A DNA stretch of 64,000 bases from Rhynochetos jubatus (Eukaryota > Chordata > Aves > Eurypygiformes > Rhynochetidae), in NCBI GenBank assembly GCA_027574665.1, contig CM050652.1:3824589-3888588 (forward strand). Direction: 5' to 3'. Shown piece by piece: positions 1-64,000 of this stretch (the stretch's first letter is position 1; every line of letters begins with the position of its first letter). The notes under the pieces are model-generated. The model saw nothing but the letters and a program-made list of their open reading frames with translations. It was not told the origin of the DNA and did not search any database. Made by a program: the position numbers and the translations under genes.

Positions 1-189
1 TTTGGTATATACCATATACCAAATCATCGTGTTAGGATTAAATCATAACAGAACTATACTCTGTCCGTTAGAACACAGTGCCTAGGCAGAGCAGAACGGA
101 AACAAACGGCAAACTGTTGATGTTAACACATGCCGTGTACAGGAAAAAGAAGGATTTATTTGCGAGAGTAACACCAAAGCCCAAGACAT

Positions 190-350
190 TTGCCGAGAGA
201 AGCTGTGGATGTCCCATCCCTGGAAGTGTCCAAGGCCAGGCTGGATGAGGCTTGGAGCAACCAGGTCTAGTGGAGGGTGTCCCTGCCCGTGGCAGGGGGG
301 GAACTGGATGATCTTTAAGGTCCCTTCCAACCCAAACCATTCTGTGATTC
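190..350 (+). mobile_element. CR1 LINE fragment (3' end)
   Basis: A 5'-truncated CR1 3' UTR: AGAAGCTGTGGATGTCCCAT, then GGCTGGATGAGGCTTGGAGC, and GGTCCCTTCCAACCC near the end, finishing at TCTGTGATTC. It lies in MKLN1 intron 9, opposite to the gene. Confidence 0.93.
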
Positions 351-2418
351 ACATTGAACAAAATGTTTGTCATTTTGAAATGCATTGTGATGAAACCCCT
401 GAAACATGTATGTCTTGGGAAAGGGTGTGTTTGTCTAAGAACCTCTGTGATTTGACTTTTGTAGATAACATCACTGTAGATATAAGAAATCACTCAAATA
501 TTCATGTTAAAATTTCCTAAAGTTGGGGCATGTGACTTGAATTATTCAGTTCCTGTCACTTCTTATCAGTTGTTACAATCTAGTTATACACTGAGTCAAC
601 ATTCACTGTCTGCCCCCATCGGAATGAGTCTTACATCGTTAAAGAAACTACTACAACACGATGACCCGTGTCAACTGCTAGAACACGTCTGAAACAACGG
701 ACACAAAATTCTAATCACTGTTCATCATGGTACAGATGAGATACACCACGTCTTGGAAAAAGTGAAGAAGGATGGAGAGCACCATTGGTGGGAAACTCTT
801 CTTGGATGGTCAAAGGCAACACAGTGTTTAACCTTCAACTTCACCCAGTTGTGATCTTGCTGACTCTAACTTTAATATGATTATTGCTTATAATTATGCT
901 GTATGTACAGGTCTGGTACCCAATAAAACAAACACGCAACTTCAACCACTGAAAACATACAAATAAATGCCTAACAAATAGCAGTGTTCCACTATCTACT
1001 TACCAACAGATCTACAAGCACACAAACTATCAATGTTTATGGCACAGAGGCAAGAGGTGATTGTACCACCACTCTGTGAAGGTAACATGAACTGACTACA
1101 GTCACAGGGTGGACTGTGGCCCCCTGTCCCCCTGCTCAAGCAATATCCACTATTGGTGGTCATGATGGCTGCACCCAGCTTCAGTGGGGCTTTGGGGGAG
1201 ATGGATTCAGTAGCCAAGGGCTATCTGAAGCAGTGCCCCAGATGTCTTGCCAATAGGCAGTTATGACTACAGGTCAAGCATACTCTATAAATAGTGGACA
1301 GCCCGGGGCCCTTCGAGCTCTTCTGAAATCACAGCCAGCTGCACACCAGGATCTCCCTTGAGTAGGGTTGCTTCTCAAGGTTACTCCTCGAGGTCAAGAG
1401 TTTTCTTGCCACAACAGATTCTTGGTAAGTAACTAACAGCATGCTAAACTCTGAAGTCTTAGCTAAGTGATAGAAAGGATTGATTATACATATATAATCC
1501 CTTAGACAAACAGTTGCCCACATCTGGAACTAGGATTGGAACCAGCCACACCTAGACTCCTCTCTGAGGAGGAGTTTGGAAAGCAAGGGGGTCTTTTCTG
1601 AACCTTGTGACTCAACGGGAGAGTCTCCCTGACAGTTTTGTCTGAGCCTGTCTTCTGTGCAGTAAATTATGCAGCATACCCTGCCACTGAATCTTGTTAA
1701 ACCCCTGTCACATTTACCATTGAACTTTTTATATCAATAAAATACATAGTCACTTCTGTCTTGCGAGTGAAGCACACCCTCACTCTCTCTGCAACAACCC
1801 TCTTTTTAAGGCTCCAAGTGATCAATTACTCCAGCAGTGCTGTGAGCATTTTTTATTCCTGACATAAAGAGAGCTATGGAAAATTAGCTTTGGTAGTCTA
1901 AATGTTAAAAATCACAAACCTCTTTGTCTTCAGGTGACAAAGACATTTCTCCAGCTCACTGGCAAATTTTGAAAAACAGCAGCAGAGCTTATTAAAAAGG
2001 TCACACAACCTTTTAGTAACACATTGCAACAGAAACCACCAGTACCTTTATCCCAAAGCGTTACTGTGTGTCACCCCTATGACAACACTGGATAAGATGC
2101 AACTTTTACCGTATTCTGCTCTTGTCCAAGCTTAATTACTGAGTAGCTAATTTAACCACTGTCACTGATTAATTAGAACAAATGAGCTAGAAGCAGAACC
2201 AGCACAATAAAACACAAAACAAGCCTAAGTTCTACTGGAATCCACGCTGAGTATTTTTTTTAAATTTCCATGTCAACAGACACATCCTTTTAGCAAATTG
2301 TTTGTGAACAGTTGATGTCCCTATTAGAGAAACATCTGGAGTCTTTGTTTTTGAATTTACTTCTCAACATTTGAGACTGACATTTCCATTTCTAAATTAG
2401 GTTTTATCCAGATCACTT

Positions 2419-2432
2419 GGGGGGGGGGGGGG
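2419..2432. repeat. Poly(G) run of 14
   Basis: Fourteen consecutive G on the plus strand (C on the MKLN1 strand) in intron 9. Its length is prone to sequencing error. Confidence 0.9.
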
Positions 2433-3524
2433 AGAACCAACCAAAACCCACACACCAACACCATACTGCTGGTTTGCAAATACAGCAGCCACCAGTTCAC
2501 TGTACCTCAGTCAGTCCCCAAACCTCTGGACTAGGCCTCTGCAGGCCTTCTGCTGAACTCCACTGCAGACTAATCCACGCAGAGAGTTGTCCTAGAACTC
2601 CATTTTTAAAGCCACACACATTTCTTCAAATTATTCTCCATTAAGTACATCTTTTCTTCAAAATTTCCCAAACATTCAACTCATTCTCCTTTTCTTTAAT
2701 TTTCCTTATCTTGCTTCTTGTCAGCCCAAAACAATTCCCCATCTTCCATCTGAATTTCCTAACCTCCCACTGCACCCTGTAATATTTTGGTCTCCAAAAT
2801 CCCTTTACAGCCATTTAATATCAACTCACAACTCTTCTACTGTGTCTTCTCCACAGCCCTCTTTTGCATTTTCCTTCTTGCTCCCATCCCAGCGTTACCC
2901 TGCTGGACTCGGGTATGAGGAACTCGAAGAGAAAACACACACTGCTCCTGCCACTGCTGATGCCTTGCATCCCAGCCAGGCTCAACTGAATGAGGCAGAA
3001 CCCCAAGAAGAAATTAAATTAACCCTTTAAACACCAGAACTACCCATGCTGGTTTGTGCGGGAAAAAAAACACAGTAACTGCTTTTTTTGAGAGAAAGGC
3101 CCTACTTCACTGCATCCTGAGCTAGACAGAGGTACACACTAAGCAGCTACAAAGCAAGTGAAAGAAGAGACAGTTGAAATTGTTGCACTGCCTTTCCTAT
3201 CCCTGTTCTTCAGCTTCCCAACCTCTTTATACAGGGAGACAAAGGAAAGGAAGGTCCAGCTCTATCTCTACCATATAGTGGATAAAAGATGAGTCCCAAT
3301 TTCCTTGTTTCACACACTTTCCCCTTTATCTTAAGGCGGTTACTTGTCAGGTAATCAGTGAAAGTTTCTTCAAGTAAAACCCATGTTTCAAGACCAACAG
3401 AAGCAACACAAGCCCAGCCTATGGGACTGGACCTTCAAAGACCAAATCCAGCTTCTTACCACTAAATAAGCAAGTAGCCATGAGCAGTACAGAGCTCTGA
3501 GCAGTGATGAGAAGGCTAAGAGTT

Positions 3525-3547
3525 AAAAAAAAAAAAAATAAAAAAAT
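3525..3547. repeat. A-rich run
   Basis: Fourteen A, then T and seven A. A simple low-complexity tract in intron 9. Confidence 0.9.
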
Positions 3548-4614
3548 ACTTAGAGTAAGAGTAGAAACACCACCTTACAAGGATATGAAATATAAGGACA
3601 ATTTTACCCTCATACAGCTCCATTATGACAGATACCGGAATACTGCGTTCAGTTTTGTTATTGACCATTTTGTAAAGGATGTCAGAACAGCAAGTGCATG
3701 ACACACAGAGCTTTGAAGGCTACGGGAAGTACTTTACTGTGAGATTTTTTTCAGCACAGACCATTTGTCCTACTTGATTATAACCTCTAAACACCTTTGC
3801 CAGGAGAAAAAAAAAGCAATTTTAAAGTGTTATTTAATCTGGTACGGAAGCTGACAAAATAAGCTATGACAAGAAACTGGAAAAATACAAATGGGAAATA
3901 GGAAGTTTTTATACTTTGTTCAGATAATCGGGAAGGAATCAACTCCCAAGTTTATCAAAAAGTGGTGGAATCTCTAACTTTTCTTACCTCCAAGAAGAGG
4001 CTGCATGAATTTCTTGAAGTTACGCTCTGACAAACAAGTAACTAACTCAAAACACAACCACCACACAGAACTTTAACATTTCACAGTATACAGCAAAATG
4101 AATTACACAAGGCAAAGGTCTTGGACTTTTTTCTGTTACCTCCTATAACCCAAGCTACATTCATTTCGGAGGTTTGCTACGTCAAATACCGAGCAAAACA
4201 GGCCAAGCAAAACGGCTCAAACGAATACCACAGAAGCTCTCGGGATTGCGTGGCCTCTGGCAATTACCCCTGTCCTCTAGAATTCTGTCTGTTAGTTGTC
4301 CATTTTTACTCATATTTTTGACAGAAGCTAAAAAAAATAAACAATTTGTTTCTGAAGCTCAACACCAGCATCAGGTCTGAAATGTTTATTAGTCAATCTG
4401 GTTGTTCAGTTCTATCAAATTATGCAAGTCATGTTCTACTCATTGAACTGATTTTTGGCCAATCATTCTCCTCTTGAGAAATAAACCTTTCACCTCCAGT
4501 AATCTTAACACTTTAAATTCACACCCATCTCACATTTTCTCAGTGTAAGCATTTCTAAAGTCTCAAGAACTTCAACGTCTGAATTCTGTGGCTTTCACTG
4601 CATGCAATATATCA

Positions 4615-57935
<53,321 letters not shown>

Positions 57936-58004
57936 CTTGTTGTCAGCAGCGGCAGCCGCGGCCCCGGCAGCGACCGCGGGGGGCGGGGCCGCGCTCTTAA
58001 AGGG

Positions 58005-58275
58005 GCCGCGCGGGCGGGGGGCGGTGGCGGGGCGCGGGCCTGTGTGGGAGGATGGGCAGTGGGGGACACTCCCGGATGCTGTGGGGGATGTGCCATGGGG
58101 TTGCATTGCGCTGTGGGGTTCAGGGACGTGCCCCATGGAACTGCTGTGGGGCTCAGAAGGACATCCCGTGGGGCTGAGGCGGCTGTGGGACGGGAGTGGG
58201 CTGTGGGTGGCTAAAGGGGACCGTGGGTCACCCTGGGGAAGGGATCTAGGAAAACCCAGTGGGATTCGGTCCCGT
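58005..58275 (+). repeat. G-rich degenerate GCTGTGGGG-like stretch right of the promoter
   Basis: The plus strand is rich in short G-runs with a loosely repeated pattern (GCTGTGGGG, GTGGGGCT, CTGTGGGTGG). It begins in the CpG island and fades near 58275. It is the mirror image in skew of the C-rich plus strand on the left of the promoter. It is too degenerate to give a firm unit length. Confidence 0.6.
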
Positions 58276-59814
58276 GCTGGCTCGTGCACCCGTCCCTGTT
58301 GTGGGCAGTCATCCTCCCTCACTCCCATTTTATTAGCCAAGTGTTTGACCATGCATTCTTACACTTCCCAAGAAGCTTGTTTTGCCGTTTCTGCCAATTT
58401 TTAAATGCTGGGTGGTTTGCTGGGTTGTTTTGGTTTGATTGGTTTTTTTTTTTCCCCCAAAAAAAGGAGTTAAAGCATTAGAGTCACCATAAATAACAGT
58501 AAATAGATAAATACAAGTAAAAACAACAAGTAAAAGGAAAATGTGACTGCTCAATCTGCCCAGATCGAGCGTTTGACCAACAGTCCCGTTGGAAAACAAT
58601 TGCAAATTGAGCGCTGCGTGTCAAAATTAATCAGGGGGTTTTGCCTTGGGTCATTTTTTCAGTCCATACACCAGCTCGTCTGCGTGCTCCATGGAGAGGC
58701 AAGGCAGAGGTCCGGGCTGGGGGAGGAACCCAAGTGGTTTCCCATGTCTTGTGTACATTTTGCTGTGGATTCTAGGGAATAACACGTATTTAATCCTTTC
58801 CTCCTTTGCAGCTGATGCTGCTGAGTAATTCACCGGCAGCACTGGCACCTCTCTGGGTCTGCGGTGCTGTGGTCTGTTTGGAGGGAAGCTCCCATTGGGA
58901 TCGCCATACCTGCACCAGGGGCTTTTTAGTGCTTTGGCCACCTGTGTGCCAGGAGGCTGGCTCCGAAACCCCAAACTGGCCCAGAAGTTGGGTATTCCTT
59001 GAAAGGTTTCTCTGTCTGAGGTTGCAGGGTTTGTCCTGGAGAAGGGAGATGGTTTCAACCAGAGCCCCCACCAAAGCAAGGGGGAGGCTTGGGACATCCC
59101 TGGGGCAGCTCTTGACATCTTGAGAAAGCAGAGGAGGTATTTCAAGATCAGGAGAAAAAAACCCAAACAAATAAACAGCTGTCTGTTGGAAATGACAGAT
59201 TGAGAGATATTATCAGGCAGGACAGCAAGATGCCTGGATAGATTAAATTAGCACAAGGATTTTTTTTTTCCTTTATTTTAGGAAAGGGAGTGAGAATGCT
59301 GCAGCAAAATCTGCTTGCAGATGAAAAGCTCGTTCAGCTGCCTTGAAGGCTGAACATCAACCTGGTACTTCAAAAGCGAGGGGGTCACCGAGTGCTTCAT
59401 CTCAACACACCTTCCCAGGAGGAGGGTTTTCACTGATATCAAAGCCATGGCGTCTCTGTAACAGCATGGTAAAGTCCACGCACGAAGCACAAACTTCCAC
59501 ACTTGCCTGCGCTAAGGAAGCTGTTTGAAGTTTGTAGCCTGCCCGTGGCATTTAAGACTTCACTTATCCAAACTTCTGCCTGTGGGTATCCCCATCCCAC
59601 TCCCCAAATTACCGCAGGAGTATTAAAAGAGAGTTTACTAAGGATCTTGCTAATAATATACTCCCAACACGAGGAACAGACGCTACCTCAGCATCTGGAG
59701 CCTCTAACGACCAGCCGGAGAGTAGGGATGCCATGTAAAACCTGTGACCTTTGAATATGAAATCTGCATAGCAAATTGCAAGCAAGCGGTGAGCGATAGT
59801 CCCACAGCAGCCAA

Positions 59815-59834
59815 GAGGAGGAGGAGGAGGAGGA
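59815..59834. repeat. GAG trinucleotide repeat
   Basis: About six to seven GAG units on the plus strand, upstream of MKLN1. On the minus strand it makes a run of Leu codons inside a spurious 137-codon frame. Confidence 0.9.
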
Positions 59835-62559
59835 AGGAGAGACAGAAGCCCCCTGCTCGCCGCTGCACAGTGTAAACTACTCCGGGAGCATCATTGCCTG
59901 GTATCCTATTACCACTTGAATCAAGACCCGGATGCCGAGCCAGCTTATTTTTAGCCAGTTTTGGACTGAAAGTGAAGCGAATCCTGGTGAAACACGCAGT
60001 ACTGACAGACCCTGGAAAATCTGTATTCATAGGCAGCAGGGAAGGCTGTGAGGAAGCAGAGCAATCCTGAGCTGCAATCCAAGTCCCCTGGTTTCTCAGG
60101 CTCAGCCTGCGCTGCACTACGCAGTTACTGACAGTCGCTGGGAGAGGGTTTTTCTACACCGAGTGGACCAAGCAGGGTGGGGAGGAGCGCGATGTGCAGG
60201 GGAGCAGTGTGCTGCAGATTTGGACAGCCTGTGAGCCTCCAGCTGAGCTCTGCATCCCGATCAGAGCGGCTGCCAGAGCTCAACTGCGACAGCAGCGGGG
60301 CCGTAAAAATACCCAGAAAACAGGAGTATCCGAACACTGCTCAGCTAGTGCAGGGCCATGCTGTGTTTGCTGCACGAACGCAACGGCAGATCCATGCAAC
60401 CTGGGGGGCCCAGTGGCACCCACTCTGCCCCGTGCTGCCTTCGGCAGCGACTCAGACCCGCAGCTTTAGGGAAAAATTGCAAAAAGGGCACTTACAAAGC
60501 AAACAGCCTGTTTCTGACCCCTTCCCTTGGGATCTTGCTGAACCCCTCCAGCACGATGTGGTGCCTGCCACACCTGTGCTGGCCAGGTAGATCCATGCTG
60601 CCTGTGGCTCGCTGCTTTGTGAGGACGGGGCTGCAGAAGGGGAGTGAGAACTTTCCCAGCAACAAAAATGGGTCCCTTCGGCATTTCAGGGCACAGCTTG
60701 CCAGAGAGCCAGGAGGTCCCTGGACGGGTGCCTTGGACAGTAGCTGGAGTTGCTGGGAGAGTCCAGGGTGGTCACAAGAGATGTCCCCTGCATCTCTTTG
60801 CCAGGAGGATGCGCAGTTGGCATTCACATGCTTGTTGTCGGTGAACTTGAAGTCCAACCATAGGCAGCTGGGGGGTTCGACAATTGTTTGTGTCTGCCTC
60901 AAGACAAATATCTCGTTCCCCCATCACAAGCTTGCTCCTCTACTGCGCGTGTGTTTCGAGTTTCCTCATGCAAAACCTGCGTGGGTGTTTGGATATGTAA
61001 TGAGCACATAGTTCAGGATGAAAACAAGTTGCATGGAAGAGCCAAGTAACGCCAGAAAAATGAAAGCAATACAAACAACAACATGGCACGCGGCCATACC
61101 AGCTAGATCGTGGGCCAGCCGGATCTCACGTCCTCCCCGGAGCTGCAGAGCTGATCAGCTGTTGGAAAAAGAGACCTTTAAAGACAAGCGAGAGGAAATA
61201 GCATTGGCAGCGCAGGCCACAGCGTGTTTCTTTCCAAAGCAGGACAGAGCCAAGGACATTAGGCAGAGCTGTAACATTTGGGGTCTCATTGCTCAGCCAT
61301 GAAGTAAGGCAAAAACCTCAAGTGGGCTGCAGTTGTGCAAACTCCTATTGTTTTCTGAGCGGAAGCAGAGCGCTGGCTTGGTGGGGTATTGTCGTACCAG
61401 ATTTTGGCAATGCTCTCTCACCTAACCAAACTCCCTCTGCAAAGCCAGAGCTCCATTGTGACTCACTATGTGGTGTAGGGAGAATAAACCCGCCTGCCTG
61501 CACTGGACCTGGGCTGGAGAGCATCTTCCCAAGTCAAATGTGATCCCTCCCATAGCGCCTCCAAAGAAAATTACCTCTAACCTGTGGGCAAGGCTGGAGC
61601 GGGACCGGGAACAATTCCAAAAACTCCCCAAACTGGCCTCACTCGTCATAGTCTCATTTTGATGACATGATGGAAAAAGAAAGTGGCAAAGCTGATTGTG
61701 ACCCATTTTCTACAGGGCCACAATGCATATACACACTAAAAAGGGGTGAGAGCAAGCCTCAAAGACAGGTTATTTTACTTTTTTCCCCCAATTTAGGGAG
61801 AGGGATTATCTGTGCCTCCTTATAGCATAGTGAAACAATATCTTCTTCAATGTAATAAATTGCCTTTTCTGTTCTAGCCCCTGATCCATGCATCTGCTCC
61901 TAGGCCACGCACTTAAATACCTGCTGGAGTCCTCTTCACCACCTCTTCCAGCCTCCGTCTGTTGGTTAAAGGCTTAAATCAGCAAAAGATCTCACTGGCA
62001 ATCCAGAAGATTGAAAGGAGCCTGAAATACCAGCGCCTCCATACGCACATTGGCATAATTCTTTGCATAAAAGCCAGCTTTAAAAGGCTTGTTTTACAAA
62101 GCACAAGCATGCATTTTTTTCGAATCAAGGTCAGTAGCTCAGCTTCATTCACCAGTCTCCAGCTGCAAAACATGCCCCAGACAATGGAGGAGAGTGTATC
62201 TGAGTCAGAAGATGCCTTTTAAGGGATGCAAGTGGCTCCCAGCCACGCTGAGGAAAGAAGATCTCCTTGGTACCCTTGCACGCTCGGCCCCGTCTGAACT
62301 GAAGCGGGGCACCCGAGGGCAGGAAGAGCAGGCGAGATGGGAACAGAAGCACAAATCGTACTCGCTCCTCCGTACTTGGGTAAAATGCACTTTTCAGACA
62401 TCGCCCCCAAGCCACCCTCTCCGTGCCCACCAGTGTGACGTGCCCCCACGCCCAGCTCCGCTCCACGATTCAGCGAGCACTCATAGGAAGCAGACAAGAT
62501 GCTCGCAGCTGTGCCACAGGCTAAAAATATTTGCTCGCCTCTTCCCCCCTCCAGGCAGG

Positions 62560-62665
62560 TGCGCTCATCCTGGGCTGGGCTGCTCCCGCGGGGACGCGCT
62601 TGCACGCCAGCCGCGCACGCGGCTCATCGCGCGCTGCAGTTCAGCGCTTCTCCCTTTTCTACATG
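62560..62665. promoter_or_regulatory. CpG-dense patch, possible distal regulatory element
   Basis: CpG dinucleotides cluster here (CGCGGGGACGCGCTTGCACG and CCGCGCACGCGGCTCATCGC), about 4.6 kb from the MKLN1 start. Surrounding sequence is only moderately GC-rich. It could be an alternative first exon or enhancer of the divergent transcript. No function can be shown from sequence. Confidence 0.4.
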
Positions 62666-64000
62666 GAGCGCTCGGGTGTTGTGATTATTTCTCTGAATCA
62701 CCCAAAGAGGATGCTCTGTCCTGTGTTTCAGATGCAGAATGTGCCTTGGAATTCAATAGTTGCTATAGTGCTGTAATTACCCGTTTTATGGAGTACTTAG
62801 TCACAATGGCTAGAGCTCCTGTTAGTAGGTTTGGATTCCTTCTGTTGCATTATTTTAAAGACCTTCCCGCTAAACATTTTCTCTCTGCATTAAAAATAGT
62901 TTATTTCAGCATCTGATTCCTCCAAAGATAGCTGCAATTCATGGTTGTGATGGAGCACTGGTCACCAAATCGATACTAGGAAGGACGGGGCTTGCAGCCC
63001 ATTTTCTGTCACAGTACTCCAAGATCCACATCAAAGACGGCTTAATCGGCACCAGCAAAATGTTTCCCAGGATCCAGAAGCCCTTGAGCACTGATCCTGG
63101 CAACACTGCTGTCTGCGGTTCGGAGATGACTCGTGCTGTCTGCTTGGGGCATCTGCATCTTCCCAGGTGCTCCCCCTTGGCAGTATGCAGAGGGTGGGCT
63201 CCTTGGGTGCTCTTCCTAGGAGATGATTCAGCCCACCGCAATGGGACACATCTTGGGCCAGGCTGAATCACTCTCCGGAGGTGCTGGTCTTTTTATGCCC
63301 ACTCTAGAAGCTCAGCTTTAGTGGAGACGGCTGAGATGGGTAAGACAAGTGTGCTCAACATTGCTCAACATCATTGCTTCTCCAAAAGGCAAGGATGCTC
63401 TCCATCCTACACGGTAGGATTGGCCTTTCCCCTCTTAACCTCTTTTTGTGCCTGGGTTTCCCAATCTAGGAAATGAAGCTAAATACTTAATTGCCTACTT
63501 TCTAAGGAGTCCGGCAGGATAATTAGCTAATGTTTGGGTAATGCGTCATAGGGTAGGAGTGCTGAGTAGTATTGCTGTCAGCAGCACAGTGGGAAGTGAA
63601 GGACTCAATCTTGTTTTTCAATCAGCAATGTCACGGTTTCCCCTAAATTCATTGTTCCCATTGACTAGTCTGCTGAGGGCAGGGGATTTGTTCGAAGTGT
63701 TTAAAGGAAGAGGATGCCAGGGACAGCGGACAGCTGTTTGCCATCCAGGAGAAGAGCTGTGAGAATAACTGGGTGGATTTTGGAAAGAGAAAACTGCCAA
63801 TGAAGACAAAAGCAGGGAACTGGGACTGCACAGAAAGTGCTTACATCTGTAACTGTAGCGAGAATATTCAACAGCAACACCCTGTGAGGAACAAACGTGC
63901 ATGAGGGAAACTTTTCTTGCACTGCATCTGTCGTACCCATGCAGCGCAGCAGGAAGGATGATGCAGAGACCCATCTAACTCACCCCGGAGACTGAAGCAG

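Larger units (their letters stand above)
58041..64000. other. Upstream of MKLN1; expected place of a divergent lncRNA (LINC-PINT-like)
   Basis: No protein gene, CR1 copy or LTR is recognised in these 6 kb. In mammals LINC-PINT, a p53-responsive non-coding RNA, starts head to head with MKLN1, so its avian counterpart would run on the plus strand here. Donor-like sites occur on the plus strand (for example GCGGTGAGC near 59787, CCAGGTAGAT near 60584 and CAAGGTCAGT near 62125), but I cannot assemble exons. A CpG-dense patch lies near 62580-62665. Confidence 0.4.

Noticed and set aside
57936-58352. In-frame N-terminal extension of muskelin
   Set aside because: The frame is open by chance through GC-rich promoter sequence. 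The family's N-terminus and a strong Kozak context fit the ATG at 57933-57935.
59704-60117. Possible membrane protein on the minus strand (Leu-rich segment)
   Set aside because: The Leu run is produced by the GAG trinucleotide repeat read in reverse. Nothing else supports a gene.

Overview
The window is vertebrate nuclear DNA, almost certainly avian. It carries several 5'-truncated CR1 LINE copies of the bird type, ending in the ATTCTATG-like tail, one bird-type solo retroviral LTR, and a single large gene with small exons and long introns. The LTR resembles ones I associate with Neoaves rather than chicken, but the species cannot be fixed from this sequence.

The one protein-coding gene I can support is the 5' half of MKLN1 (muskelin) on the minus strand. 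Nine coding exons with GT-AG junctions lie at 57844-57935, 42477-42546, 34894-35036, 33403-33491, 26702-26811, 22588-22780, 14614-14691, 13294-13359 and 4693-4805. They join without a phase error into 954 coding bases (318 residues): the discoidin-like N-terminal domain, the LisH and CTLH motifs, and the first kelch repeat. The remaining kelch repeats and the C-terminus lie beyond the left edge. Muskelin is a subunit of the CTLH (mammalian GID) E3 ubiquitin ligase.

Layout: 1-57843 is MKLN1 exons 2-9 and introns, with CR1 copies at about 190, 7960, 8774, 15300, 38641, 47028, 49940 and 53963, and the solo LTR at about 27325-27811. From 57000 to 57570, inside intron 1 and close to the promoter, lies a minisatellite of about 14 units of about 40 bp. 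It is strongly G-rich on the MKLN1 RNA-like strand. A CpG island promoter covers about 57580-58040, with GC boxes and a YY1-type motif over the start codon. To the right, 58040-64000 has no recognisable protein gene. In mammals the non-coding RNA LINC-PINT starts head to head with MKLN1, so a divergent transcript on the plus strand is expected here but not proven.

Main points for a second look: a GC-skew switch at the promoter (G-rich non-template strand in both directions); the G-quadruplex-prone minisatellite; a CAGTAG tandem acceptor at exon 6 whose upstream AG would bring in an in-frame stop; two neighbouring frame-neutral exons (7 and 8), one with weak splice sites; and a CpG-dense patch near 62.6 kb.
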